From positions 103,512-167,511 of the forward strand of contig NZ_JADKPZ010000003.1 of assembly GCF_016106035.1 (NCBI RefSeq): a stretch of 64,000 bases of DNA, written 5' to 3'. Under the pieces are notes generated by a model. It saw only the letters and a list, made by a program, of their open reading frames with translations, searched no databases and was not told the DNA's origin. This DNA is from Arcobacter vandammei. Its GTDB lineage: Bacteria; Campylobacterota; Campylobacteria; Campylobacterales; Arcobacteraceae. The position numbers and the translations under genes are program-made. This document shows, piece by piece, positions 44,338 through 53,019 of the stretch (the stretch's first letter is position 1; the number at the start of each line of letters is the position of its first letter).

Positions 44338-46389
44338 CTAAAAATCATACTTTACAGCAAATCTATAATCTCTTCCCATTTCATATCTATAAATATCAGC
44401 TTGATTTTTTGTAGATATTGTTGTAGCTTTTGCATACTGTTTATTTGTTAAGTTATTAACAGCTAAAAACAAAGTCCAATCAGAAGTTATCTTATACTGC
44501 ATACTAACATCGTGAGTTGTATATCCTGCTCTTCTTATTGTAGTATTATTACTATCTAAAACATCAGTTCCTGCAACTGCATTTAGTGTATAATTAATAG
44601 CTAAATCTTTTGTTACTTCGAATCCTAAATTCCAAACAAATTTTTCACTATCATATCCACCAACTCTTCTTATATTTTGGTCTTCATTTATTCCTACAAC
44701 ATTTCCAACATCGCTACTTTTATTATTTGTATCGATTTTTGTATAACCTAAACTTGTAGAAAAAATATCATAAGCATAAGATAGCTTTAACTCAAAACCT
44801 TCTGACTCAAACTTATCATCTCTATTGTACATATCTTGCAAAGTCCATCCACCTTCTCCACTTCCACAAGTACCAGTAGCACAATTTGTATCTTTTGATA
44901 CTATAAAATCTTTAATCTCTGTTTTAAAAATATTTGCATTAAAACTTAAATAATCATCAGAAAGAAAAGTATCTCTTTTCTCATATTTGTATCCAGCTTC
45001 ATATCTTTTTGATTTTTCAGCTTTTAAATCATTGCTATAAGTTTCACCAATTTTTGTATTTAAAGCCCAAGTAAATGGGATAATTCCACTCATTCTACTA
45101 GCATTTCCATAGTTTGCATAAATTAAAGAGTTTTCGCTAAGTTTATAATCAAGCCCAATATTTGGAGAAATTGTATTATCATCTGCTTTTCCTAAACCTG
45201 TTTCAAACTCATAATCATCAAATCTTAAACCATAATCAATTCCTAAATCCCCAATTTGTGTTCTATTTTGGATAAATAGTGCTATATTTTGAGAGTCTAA
45301 ATCACTATATTTTGTGATATTTTTATCTGCAGGTTTTAAATCTGCTATATAGAAACTACCTTTCCCATGCTCTTTTTGAAGTTCTGCTCCAATAGAAACT
45401 CTATTTTCACTTGAAGAAATATCAAAATCAAAATGATTTTGTACTTTTAATCCAATATTTCTATTATCGTATTTTCTATTTTCATCTTCTCTTTCAAGTG
45501 TTATATCTGTTAGATTTAAGCTTGTCTCTAAATTTAACAAATTATTTGGGTTATAAGTGTGGTTTAAAGAGTAATTTGTTGTAGATGATACAATTTTTTC
45601 AAGCTCATTTGGAAGTGGTCTATATTCTGAACCTCTCCATCTTGTATTTCCACTATTTTCATTATGATTTATAGTTAATCTTAAGTCATTATCTTTTGCA
45701 TTTAACATAGAGATTTTAAATAGATAATCTCTATCGTGATAGTTACTTCCTATCTCCTTATTCTTATCTCCATCTTCATAATCTTCGCTATTTACTCCAC
45801 TTACACTTAAATAAGCTCCTACATAGTCATTGAAAACTGAATATGCTGTTGCAGTTCCATGTTTTTGTTCAGCATTTGTATTGTATCCAGCTTTGAAAAC
45901 TGTACCATAGTTTTTACCATTTTTAGCAAAATCTTGAGCATCTTTTGTAGTCATCTCTATACTTCCACCTAATGCTCCACCTTTTGAAGCATCAGGAGAG
46001 GTTTTTACATCTACAACTTTTAGTAAATCAGGATTTATCCCCATTTCATTGGCTCTATGTTGAAACATATTTTTACCTTGTTTCGCTCCATCGAGTGAAA
46101 TATTTAGGTTTGAGCTTTCAATACCTCTTAAATATATCCTTTGTGCATTTTTTGCACCACCACCAATTTCTATTGAAGAGTTGTTTTTTAACATCTCTGT
46201 AAGAGAGTTTGCTTGATTTTGTTCTATTTTTTCCATATCAATCTCTATGGAGTTTGTATTTAACTCTTTTTTCTCTATTATATTTATCTCTTCAAGCATT
46301 GAAGTTTGGGCATTTAGTAAATAGGGTATCAAAAGAGCTGATAGTTTACAAATACTCTTATAGTTTAATTTTTTGTTGTATGAATTCAA
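44338..46389 (-). CDS. TonB-dependent outer-membrane receptor
   Basis: 683 residues. Signal peptide to about 28 (ALLIPYLLNAQT), plug domain about 45-160 (EMLKNNSSIEIGGGAKNAQ, RIYLRGIESSNLNISLDGA, GGALGGSIEMTTKD) and a 22-strand barrel ending in YRFAVKYDF with a terminal Phe. It imports a siderophore, haem or other ligand with TonB energy; the ligand is not readable. The barrel contains a CATGTCGSGEGG loop. The start is TTG 46389, supported by AAAAGGA eight bases before it. Two identical palindromic operators upstream suggest a dedicated repressor. Confidence 0.88.
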   Translation of the reverse strand: MNSYNKKLNYKSICKLSALLIPYLLNAQTSMLEEINIIEKKELNTNSIEIDMEKIEQNQANSLTEMLKNNSSIEIGGGAKNAQRIYLRGIESSNLNISLDGAKQGKNMFQHRANEMGINPDLLKVVDVKTSPDASKGGALGGSIEMTTKDAQDFAKNGKNYGTVFKAGYNTNAEQKHGTATAYSVFNDYVGAYLSVSGVNSEDYEDGDKNKEIGSNYHDRDYLFKISMLNAKDNDLRLTINHNENSGNTRWRGSEYRPLPNELEKIVSSTTNYSLNHTYNPNNLLNLETSLNLTDITLEREDENRKYDNRNIGLKVQNHFDFDISSSENRVSIGAELQKEHGKGSFYIADLKPADKNITKYSDLDSQNIALFIQNRTQIGDLGIDYGLRFDDYEFETGLGKADDNTISPNIGLDYKLSENSLIYANYGNASRMSGIIPFTWALNTKIGETYSNDLKAEKSKRYEAGYKYEKRDTFLSDDYLSFNANIFKTEIKDFIVSKDTNCATGTCGSGEGGWTLQDMYNRDDKFESEGFELKLSYAYDIFSTSLGYTKIDTNNKSSDVGNVVGINEDQNIRRVGGYDSEKFVWNLGFEVTKDLAINYTLNAVAGTDVLDSNNTTIRRAGYTTHDVSMQYKITSDWTLFLAVNNLTNKQYAKATTISTKNQADIYRYEMGRDYRFAVKYDF

Positions 46390-46416
46390 TACATTTCCTT
46401 TTGTTTAGATTAATTA

Positions 46417-46465
46417 TGCAACTAAGTTGCAAAGTGAAATAATAGTTAAATGCAACTTAGTTGCA
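46417..46465 (-). promoter_or_regulatory. Double operator of the TonB-dependent receptor gene
   Basis: TGCAACT-A-AGTTGCA (46417-46431) and TGCAACT-T-AGTTGCA (46451-46465) are two 15-bp perfect dyads 34 bp apart. A minus-strand -10 box TATTAT (46439-46444) lies between them, so both sites would cover the promoter of the gene starting at 46389. This is a repressor-type layout. It does not resemble the Fur box of this phylum. The regulator is not identified. Confidence 0.65.
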
Positions 46466-46519
46466 AATTAAGAGAAAATAGAAAATCAAATTACAATAAA
46501 ATGGCAAGAATAGTTTTGA

Positions 46520-46525
46520 TATAAT
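46520..46525 (+). promoter_or_regulatory. -10 box of serS
   Basis: Perfect TATAAT 28 bases upstream of the serS ATG, preceded by a T-rich stretch. Confidence 0.55.
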
Positions 46526-46552
46526 TCCAAAAAACTAAATAAAGAAGACGGT

Positions 46553-47794
46553 ATGATTGATATAAAATTACTACAAAAAGATTTTGAAAGTGTTGCAAAA
46601 GCACTTGTAAGAAAGGGTCTTTCAAGCGAATCTTTAAACAGCTTAAAAGAGTTATCACTAAAAACAAAAAACACAAGACAAGAGATGGAAGAAGTAACTG
46701 CAAAACAAAATCTTCTATCAAAAGAGTTTCCAAGATATAAAAAAGAGAATCTGGATTTAACACAACTACAATCAGAAATAAATGAATTAAAAGCAAAAAA
46801 ACAAGAGCTTGAAGATGAGTTAAATGCACTTGAAGAGAAATTAAATGGAGAACTTTTTGCTATTCCAAATATGCCAGATGATAGTGTGCCTTACGGTGAA
46901 GATGAAGATGAAAATGTGGTTTTAGAAGTGATTGGAAAAAAACCAGAGTTTAGTTTCACTCCAAAAGAGCATTGGGATTTAGATTGTGGTTGGTTGGATT
47001 TTGAAAGAGGTGTAAAACTAGCAAAATCAAGATTTACAGCTTTAAAAAGTGATGGAGCAAGACTAGAACGTGCTTTGATAAACTATATGCTTGATTTTAA
47101 TAGACAAAGAGGTTTTAATGAGTGGTATGTGCCTTTTATGGCAAACTCAAATGCACTAAAAGGAACAGGACAACTTCCAAAATTTGAAGAAGATTTATTT
47201 AAAATTGAAGGAGAAGATTTATACCTTATCCCAACAGCAGAAGTAAGTCTTACAAATCTTTACAATGATGAAATTTTATCTAAAAGTGAACTACCACTTC
47301 TTCTTACATCTTACACACCTTGTTTTAGAAAAGAAGCAGGAAGTGCAGGGCGAGATACAAGAGGACTTATAAGACAACATCAATTTGACAAAGTTGAGAT
47401 GGTAGCTATTACAGCTCAAGAAGATTCTGATGAGGTTTTTCAAAAAATGGTTCAAACAGCTAGTGATTTATTAAGCTCTTTGGGACTTTGTCATCAAAAA
47501 GTACAACTTTGTACAGGTGATTTAGGATTTAGTGCTGCTGTTACTATTGATTTAGAAGTTTGGTTACCAGGACAAAATAAGTTTAGAGAGATTTCAAGTA
47601 TTTCAAACACTAGAGATTTTCAAGCAAGACGGGCAAAAATCAGATATAAAGAAGATAAGAAAAATATCTTAGCTCACACTTTAAATGGTTCTTCTTTGGC
47701 TGTTGGAAGAACACTAGTTGCAATTATGGAAAACTATCAAAATGAAGATGGCTCAATAACTATTCCAGAAGTTTTAAAGCCATACTTAAGATAG
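46553..47794 (+). CDS. serS: Seryl-tRNA synthetase
   Basis: 413 residues, class II. The N-terminal coiled-coil arm (about 30-100) clasps tRNA-Ser. Motif 2 is [18 protein letters not shown] with QHQFDKVEM; motif 3 is [19 protein letters not shown]. It charges tRNA-Ser and serves selenocysteine synthesis where present. Single gene with a strong terminator. Confidence 0.96.
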   Translation: MIDIKLLQKDFESVAKALVRKGLSSESLNSLKELSLKTKNTRQEMEEVTAKQNLLSKEFPRYKKENLDLTQLQSEINELKAKKQELEDELNALEEKLNGELFAIPNMPDDSVPYGEDEDENVVLEVIGKKPEFSFTPKEHWDLDCGWLDFERGVKLAKSRFTALKSDGARLERALINYMLDFNRQRGFNEWYVPFMANSNALKGTGQLPKFEEDLFKIEGEDLYLIPTAEVSLTNLYNDEILSKSELPLLLTSYTPCFRKEAGSAGRDTRGLIRQHQFDKVEMVAITAQEDSDEVFQKMVQTASDLLSSLGLCHQKVQLCTGDLGFSAAVTIDLEVWLPGQNKFREISSISNTRDFQARRAKIRYKEDKKNILAHTLNGSSLAVGRTLVAIMENYQNEDGSITIPEVLKPYLR

Positions 47795-47811
47795 ATTTAA
47801 ATTTTGGGTAT

Positions 47812-47845
47812 AAAAAAAGGGAAGCTAAAATAGCTTCCCTTTTTT
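47812..47845. terminator. Strong bidirectional terminator of serS
   Basis: A7, then GGGAAGCTA-AAA-TAGCTTCCC, then T6: a 9-bp GC-containing stem with runs on both sides, so it can stop transcription in either direction. Confidence 0.9.
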
Positions 47846-47990
47846 ATTGAGTTTTGTTAAAAAAATATGAAAAAAATAAAATACAAAACTCAATCGGAGA
47901 GAACGACCTTTTGATAGAGATTTTACCCAAAAAATGAAACATTTTTTAACTAAGGAGAGATAAGTGTAAAGGTAAAATCTCTTAATCGGT
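47812..47990 (-). ncRNA. Candidate structured small RNA
   Basis: The 274-base gap between serS and the convergent gene at 48069 has no long ORF but three perfect stems: P1 47846-47857/47883-47894 (12 bp), P2 47916-47927/47971-47982 (12 bp) and, inside P2, P3 47929-47936/47940-47947 (8 bp, AAA loop). On the minus strand a TATTAT box (47994-47999) would start an RNA near 47987. The bidirectional serS terminator would end it near 47812, giving about 175 nt. That size and architecture are compatible with a 6S-like or other regulatory RNA, but I cannot match a family. A long 3' UTR is the alternative. Confidence 0.35.
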
Positions 47991-48068
47991 GAAATAATAC
48001 AAGAACTAAACTTAAAAAATGCTATTTTAATGCTATTTTTCTAAAAAAATTTATAAATTTAGTAAAAA

Positions 48069-48446
48069 TTATTTTACAAAAACTCTTGCATCATAAAGTT
48101 TATTATCAACTCTTACTTCTAGTCTTCCAGTTGTTACTGTATAGTGCTTGAAAGTGTATTCATAGCCTATTACAATTTTTCCAATATTTGTTATTGGAAT
48201 TTTATTTTCAAAAGCTCCTATTGAATTTCCTATTTTTACTTCTATATTTGTATTGTGTTTTAGTTTTCCAAAAACAGCTATTTTTGTATAACAAATTTCA
48301 TTGTAATCATATTTTGTTATATTTATATTTTGAATATTTTCACTTTGTCCATTTTCATCATAAATAGCAAAGGCAAAGGCTTTATTGATTTGATTTGAGT
48401 ATGAAAAGGAGAGAAGAACCAATAAAAATAGTAATATTCTTATCAT
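48069..48446 (-). CDS. Hypothetical secreted protein
   Basis: 125 residues with a clear signal peptide (MIRILLFLLVLLSFSYS, cleavage near 18). The mature part is a small, beta-rich domain without a recognised motif, with one Cys in YNEICYTKI. Probably periplasmic. The ATG overlaps the GGDEF/EAL gene stop by four bases, so it is co-translated with that signalling protein. A link to cyclic-di-GMP signalling is only positional. Confidence 0.7.
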   Translation of the reverse strand: MIRILLFLLVLLSFSYSNQINKAFAFAIYDENGQSENIQNINITKYDYNEICYTKIAVFGKLKHNTNIEVKIGNSIGAFENKIPITNIGKIVIGYEYTFKHYTVTTGRLEVRVDNKLYDARVFVK

Positions 48447-50062
48447 AATACTTCAGGTTTTCCTATAAAATAACCTTGAGCAAAATCTATTTCTAACTCT
48501 TTTAAGTTTTCCAAAATCTCTTTTGTCTCTACAAATTCAGCTACTGTTTTAATCCCAATCTTTTTTGCAAAACTTGAAATTGTTTCAACAATAATTTTTT
48601 GTTTCTCATTTGATGTTATATTTTTTATCAAAGAACCATCAATTTTTATATAATCAACATTTAATTTTAAAAGATGCTCAAAATTTGAATATCCACTTCC
48701 AAAGTCATCAATTGCTATTTTTGCTCCAAGGAGCTTTATTTTATTGATAAAATCTAAAACTTCATCATAGTTTTCAATTCCCTCAGATTCCAAAATCTCA
48801 AAAGTAGCCCTTGAAGCAGTTCTTGTTTTTTTTAAAGTTTTTATTATAAAATCTACTGTTTCTTTATTTTTTATATCATCTATTGATAAATTTATAGAGA
48901 AAAAGTCTTTTTTCCTTTTGAAAGTTTCACAAGCATTTAATATAACTCTTTGAGATATTTTATGATAAAGCTTAATTCTTTTAGAGAAATTAAGGAATTT
49001 AAATGGTGAAATAATATCTCCATTTGAATCTTTCAATCTTACAAGAGTTTCATAAGCTAAAATTTCTCCATTATTCACATCTACAATTGGTTGATAAAAA
49101 CAGACAATTCTATCTTCAATTAAGGCTCTTTTTATTTCGTAAGCCATATTTATATTATCTTTATATTTCTCTTCAATCTTCTCATCTTCATTATAAATAA
49201 ATATTGTTTCGTGTGAATTTTTTGCCATATTTACAGCTATATCAGCTTTTGAAAGAAGTCTATTACTTGCTTTTGCTATTCCTACTGAAAAACCTAAAGA
49301 TATTGTTTTATCTTCTATTGAGTACTCTTGATTTTCAAGAATATTTAAAATTGCATAGGCCTTTTGCTTTAGTTCATCATAAGATAAATTTCCATAATAA
49401 GTAATAGCAAATTCGTCTCCACCAACTCTATAAGCTTTTAAGCCACTTGAGAAAAATCTATTTGCAACTTCTTGAAGAATTTTATCAGCATTATAAATTC
49501 CAAAAAAGTCATTTACCTCTCTAAAACCATCTATATTAAAAATCATACAAGCTTTTGGATTTGTTTTTAAAATATCTAAGAGGATTTTTTGTCTATTTGG
49601 AAGTTTTGTAAGTAAATCATAATATGTTAGTTTGTAGTTTTCTTCTTCTAAAATTGCTTGAGAAGTTATATCTCTTGCAATTCCAATAATCCCAACCAAT
49701 TTTCCTATTTCATTATAAAATGGAGCTTTATTTATCTCAAAGTATCGTAAAACACCTCTAATTGTTCCACACTCTTTAACTGTAATTGCCTCTTTCTTTT
49801 CTAAAACTTCTAAGTCAGATTCTTTGCAGTTTTCTCCAAAGGTGTGCCAATTTGGACTGTTTGGAAATCTCTCTCGTTCTTTTTGTGAAAAATATAAATC
49901 ATCTTTTCCTATTGCATCATTTGGCATAGTATTTAAAAATATTCTGCAAGTTGATTCATTTGCATAAATATATTTTCCATTTAAGTCTTTAATCCATAGT
50001 AAATCAGGAAGGTTTTCTGTAATTAACTTTAATAAATTTTCAGATTTTACAAGATTTGACAT
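48443..50062 (-). CDS. PAS-GGDEF-EAL signalling protein
   Basis: 539 residues. PAS domain about 10-135 (LPDLLWIKDLNGKYIYANES; IIGIARDIT). GGDEF domain about 145-300 with intact RVGGDEFAITY and no RxxD inhibitory site five residues before it. EAL domain about 310-535, where the signature reads YETLVRL (ETL for EAL). IAIDDFGSGYSNF is intact and VAEFVET replaces VAEGVET. It could make and degrade cyclic-di-GMP; the phosphodiesterase side has variant motifs and may be weak. No membrane helix. It has its own -10 box and lies 64 bases after the PAS gene that ends the nap operon. Confidence 0.88.
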   Translation of the reverse strand: MSNLVKSENLLKLITENLPDLLWIKDLNGKYIYANESTCRIFLNTMPNDAIGKDDLYFSQKERERFPNSPNWHTFGENCKESDLEVLEKKEAITVKECGTIRGVLRYFEINKAPFYNEIGKLVGIIGIARDITSQAILEEENYKLTYYDLLTKLPNRQKILLDILKTNPKACMIFNIDGFREVNDFFGIYNADKILQEVANRFFSSGLKAYRVGGDEFAITYYGNLSYDELKQKAYAILNILENQEYSIEDKTISLGFSVGIAKASNRLLSKADIAVNMAKNSHETIFIYNEDEKIEEKYKDNINMAYEIKRALIEDRIVCFYQPIVDVNNGEILAYETLVRLKDSNGDIISPFKFLNFSKRIKLYHKISQRVILNACETFKRKKDFFSINLSIDDIKNKETVDFIIKTLKKTRTASRATFEILESEGIENYDEVLDFINKIKLLGAKIAIDDFGSGYSNFEHLLKLNVDYIKIDGSLIKNITSNEKQKIIVETISSFAKKIGIKTVAEFVETKEILENLKELEIDFAQGYFIGKPEVL

Positions 50063-50095
50063 ACCTTTCCTTATTTTATTTTTTAGGACTCGCTT

Positions 50096-50101
50096 ATTAT
50101 A
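50096..50101 (-). promoter_or_regulatory. Extended -10 promoter of the PAS-GGDEF-EAL gene
   Basis: On the minus strand TGATATAAT (TGn plus TATAAT), 34 bases before ATG 50062, with AAGG as the ribosome site. Confidence 0.55.
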
Positions 50102-50126
50102 TCACTAAAAGCTTAGTTTTTGGTAT

Positions 50127-50570
50127 TTATTCATAGATGATTTTTCTAATTTTTTCATTATTTTTTCTTTTTAACTCATCATAATATAGTTGATATCTCT
50201 TTTTCTCTTCAAAAGATATAGGTGTTCTAAGTGATTTATACTCTACTAATTTATTATCCTTTAAAACACATGATATTTCTGCATAAACCCAATAAAAGCC
50301 ACTATCTTTTCTAAGATTTTTTACAATACCACTCCATTTCCCTTTTGTTTGTAAATCTTCCCAAAGCTCTTTAAATATCTCTTTTGGCATATCTGGATGT
50401 CTTACAATATTGTGTGGTTTTCCTATTAATTCATCTATACTATAACCTGAAATTTCTGCAAAAGTATCATTTGCATAAGTGATATTCCCTTTTAAATCGG
50501 TTCTTGAAATAATCAACTCATCACTAGGAACTATTGTTTCAATTAAAAAATTACCACTATTAAATTCCAT
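50127..50570 (-). CDS. Single PAS-domain protein of the Aer/CetB type at the end of the nap operon
   Basis: 147 residues: one PAS domain (about 15-125) with DLKGNITYANDTFAEISGY and KPHNIVRHPDMP, the pattern of FAD-binding Aer and Campylobacter CetB proteins, then a charged helical tail. It lacks a signalling output and a membrane helix. CetB-type proteins sense redox through FAD and pass it to a separate membrane receptor for energy taxis. Its ATG is one base after the napD stop, with GGAGAA inside the napD end as ribosome site, so it is expressed with nitrate reductase. Confidence 0.82.
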   Translation of the reverse strand: MEFNSGNFLIETIVPSDELIISRTDLKGNITYANDTFAEISGYSIDELIGKPHNIVRHPDMPKEIFKELWEDLQTKGKWSGIVKNLRKDSGFYWVYAEISCVLKDNKLVEYKSLRTPISFEEKKRYQLYYDELKRKNNEKIRKIIYE

Positions 50571-50571
50571 A

Positions 50572-50958
50572 TTATTCTCCTAATTTATCGAAATCTTTTG
50601 CAAAACCTATTAAATCTTTTCGTTTTAAATCACCTCTATAAACAATATCTTCTACATTTATATCTTTATCATTTAAAACTTTTGGAACAGCATCAGCATT
50701 TTCTAAAACTTGCATATGACGACTTAACTCCTCTTCGCTATAAGACATTTGCATATCTGCACTTGCAACATTTGGAATAGCTTCAATAACTTTTAGTTTT
50801 TTAAGCTCTTCTTCTACATTTTCACCCTCAATAGTAATAATAATTCGCCCTTTATCATCGTGTAGATGATAATCGCAAACACCAGAGTTTTTTAAATCTT
50901 CTATTACTTTATCTAAGTGTTTAGGTAAAGTTTGTACTACTATACTTGAAATATTCAT
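50572..50958 (-). CDS. napD: NapA maturation chaperone NapD
   Basis: 128 residues. The NapD fold occupies the first about 85: SSIVVQTLPKHLDKVIEDL, GRIIITIEGEN and IPNVASADMQMSY. It binds the NapA Tat signal peptide in the cytoplasm and controls export. The C-terminal about 40 residues (KVLNDKDINVEDIVYRG) extend beyond E. coli NapD, as in other epsilonproteobacteria. Its start is one base after the napL stop. Confidence 0.88.
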   Translation of the reverse strand: MNISSIVVQTLPKHLDKVIEDLKNSGVCDYHLHDDKGRIIITIEGENVEEELKKLKVIEAIPNVASADMQMSYSEEELSRHMQVLENADAVPKVLNDKDINVEDIVYRGDLKRKDLIGFAKDFDKLGE

Positions 50959-50959
50959 T

Positions 50960-51928
50960 TTAATTCTCCTTTAAATTATAAAAATTTATATTTTCATCAT
51001 CACTTGCAACAAAAATTTCATCTTCATTTAAAAATAAAATATTTGTAAGAAGTGCTTTATTTTCATCTAATTTGTATAAAATTTCTTTTGTTTGTGTATC
51101 AAAAATAGCGACACTATTTTGCTCATCAAAACAAAAAGCTGCAAGTTTAGAACTAGGGCTTAAAGCTGCACTATATACCAAAAAATCGCTATTTATATAG
51201 TAAGGTTTAGAAAAGCCAAAAGAGTAAACAGCAACTCTTCTATCTTGACCCGCTGTTAAAAGTAAATCTTTTTTTACATCAACTTGAAAAACCCTATCTA
51301 CATTTTGACCTTTAAAGTTTTTTGTTTTTTTGAAGCTTTTTATATCAACTAAAGATATTATTCCACTCTCATCTGCTACAAAAATAGAACTTTTATCTTT
51401 ATTTAATACAAAATGTGAAAATGATGATTGAGAAATTTGAAGCTCATTTTTAATTTTTTTCTCTTTTATATTGTAGATAAAAATCTGATTAGATAAAAGT
51501 GCATAGATTATATTTTCACTATCCAAAAATTTTGCATAAGCTATAAATAGTCTATTTTCTGAAGAGATTATATTTTCTAATTTTTCATTTTCATAGATAA
51601 AAATATCTCTTCCACCACTTTTGCCTTGCGATAAAATCAAGATTTTATTATCAATTATATCTACACTATAAACTTTGCTATCTATTTTTTCATTTGTGAA
51701 ATCTTTGATTTTTTTAATATCTATCTTTTTTACTAACTCTTTTTTTTCAATATCAAAAATATCAACACTACTAGCAGTTGTTCCTGCTATTAAAAGATTC
51801 TCTTTTAAAACTAAATTTGTAACAGCTCCACTTGCTTTTAAAAAATATGTTGGTTTTAGCTCTTTTATTTCACTTGAGTATAAATTTAAGACAAAAACAG
51901 AGATAAAAATATATTTAAAAAACTTCAT
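50960..51928 (-). CDS. napL: Nap operon beta-propeller protein NapL
   Basis: 322 residues. Signal peptide MKFFKYIFISVFVLNLYSS, then WD40-like blades (NLLIAGTTASSVDIFDIEKK, SSIFVADESGIISLVDIKS, AAFCFDEQNSVAIFDTQTKE). NapL is peculiar to epsilonproteobacterial nap clusters; it is periplasmic, and its role in nitrate reduction is not firmly known. The ATG overlaps the napF stop by four bases. Confidence 0.87.
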   Translation of the reverse strand: MKFFKYIFISVFVLNLYSSEIKELKPTYFLKASGAVTNLVLKENLLIAGTTASSVDIFDIEKKELVKKIDIKKIKDFTNEKIDSKVYSVDIIDNKILILSQGKSGGRDIFIYENEKLENIISSENRLFIAYAKFLDSENIIYALLSNQIFIYNIKEKKIKNELQISQSSFSHFVLNKDKSSIFVADESGIISLVDIKSFKKTKNFKGQNVDRVFQVDVKKDLLLTAGQDRRVAVYSFGFSKPYYINSDFLVYSAALSPSSKLAAFCFDEQNSVAIFDTQTKEILYKLDENKALLTNILFLNEDEIFVASDDENINFYNLKEN

Positions 51929-52410
51929 AAACTACTCACTTTTATTGCATTTGTTGGACAAACTTTGATGCAAAATCCACAAGATGTGCAACTATCTTTT
52001 ATAGCTGGTCTAAAAAGCCCCAAAAACTCTATTGCATCATCAAGGCATGGATCTTTACAAGAAAAACACATAGTATTTTGCCATGCTAGACAAGATAAAA
52101 TATCAATTTGAATTCTAGCTTCTATTTGCTTTTTATCTTCTACTTTTAGAACTTCATTTGGGCAAGATTCTGCACACATATCACAATATGTACAACCACT
52201 TTCTGTAAAATCAAGAGCAACAGTTTCATCTTCCACAATTTTAATTATATTTTCTTCACAAGCTGTAACACAAGGCTTATCTATACACTCTATACAGTTT
52301 GTGAAAAAAAGATTTATATCTTTAAAGTAGGGTGGTCGAATAGCTTTCTCTTGCATATCTTTTTTTGAAAAAGGTTTTGCAAGAGAGCTAAAAAGCTCTC
52401 TTCTTTGCAT
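51925..52410 (-). CDS. napF: Ferredoxin-type protein NapF
   Basis: 161 residues, cytoplasmic iron-sulfur protein. Cluster motifs: CIECIDKPCVTAC, CTYCDMCAESCPNEV, a partial set CFSCKDPC, and CTSCGFCIKVCPTNAI. NapF helps NapA maturation in other bacteria. The N-terminus RRELFSSLAKPF is the usual NapF start. Three bases separate it from napB. Confidence 0.9.
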   Translation of the reverse strand: MQRRELFSSLAKPFSKKDMQEKAIRPPYFKDINLFFTNCIECIDKPCVTACEENIIKIVEDETVALDFTESGCTYCDMCAESCPNEVLKVEDKKQIEARIQIDILSCLAWQNTMCFSCKDPCLDDAIEFLGLFRPAIKDSCTSCGFCIKVCPTNAIKVSSL

Positions 52411-52413
52411 AAC

Positions 52414-53019
52414 TTATTTAACACCCTCTTTGATTACATCCATAAGATTTGATTTATCATTTAAATCACTACTTCTAAACTCTGGTGCAAAGTTATTTTT
52501 TGGAACATTTGCACTATCTGATTGTGGAGCATGACATGCTGAACAGTTAAATCTAGCATTTGATAGCATATCAAGAGGTTTTGTAATAGTATCTAAATCA
52601 CTACTATTTTCAACAACTTTACCATCTCTTTCTAATTGCCCATCTTTATTTAAAGCAACATACTCTCTAAAATTTGTAAAGTGAGATTTTGGAATAGGAG
52701 TTGCTCCCATACTTTCAGCTACTAGTGGATCATGACAAGAAGTACACATATTATTATCAATAGTAATAGGTAGCAATCCTTCTATATCGTGTGGAATCAT
52801 AGGTGGAGCATTTTCAAATGCTCTTTTTATCTTTGTACTTCCACCAGCTGGGTCTGTTCCATATTTTGTCTCATCACCTACAACTTTATCTTCTTTAAAT
52901 AAGCTATCATGTCTAAGACCAATAGAATCATCTTTTATTGTAGTATTTGTAGCAGCAAAACTAATAGTTGAAATCACAGCTGCTGTAAATAGACTTAAAG
53001 TTATTTTTGCTAACTTCAT
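52414..53019 (-). CDS. napB: Periplasmic di-haem cytochrome c NapB
   Basis: 201 residues. Signal peptide to about 23 (SLFTAAVISTISFAAT). Two haem c sites: CTSCHDPL and CSACHAPQ, with distal His candidates in IPHDIEGLLPI and KSHFTNFREY. It delivers electrons to NapA. The start overlaps the napH stop by four bases. Confidence 0.93.
   Translation of the reverse strand: MKLAKITLSLFTAAVISTISFAATNTTIKDDSIGLRHDSLFKEDKVVGDETKYGTDPAGGSTKIKRAFENAPPMIPHDIEGLLPITIDNNMCTSCHDPLVAESMGATPIPKSHFTNFREYVALNKDGQLERDGKVVENSSDLDTITKPLDMLSNARFNCSACHAPQSDSANVPKNNFAPEFRSSDLNDKSNLMDVIKEGVK

Noticed and set aside
46491..46829. Minus-strand leucine-rich ORF inside serS
   Set aside because: It is antisense to the serS coiled-coil arm, whose repeated AAA/GAA codons create open leucine-rich antisense frames.
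47868..47915. 15-codon ORF beginning ATGAAAAAAATA in the gap after serS
   Set aside because: No ribosome site, very short, and it interrupts the paired stems that better explain the region.
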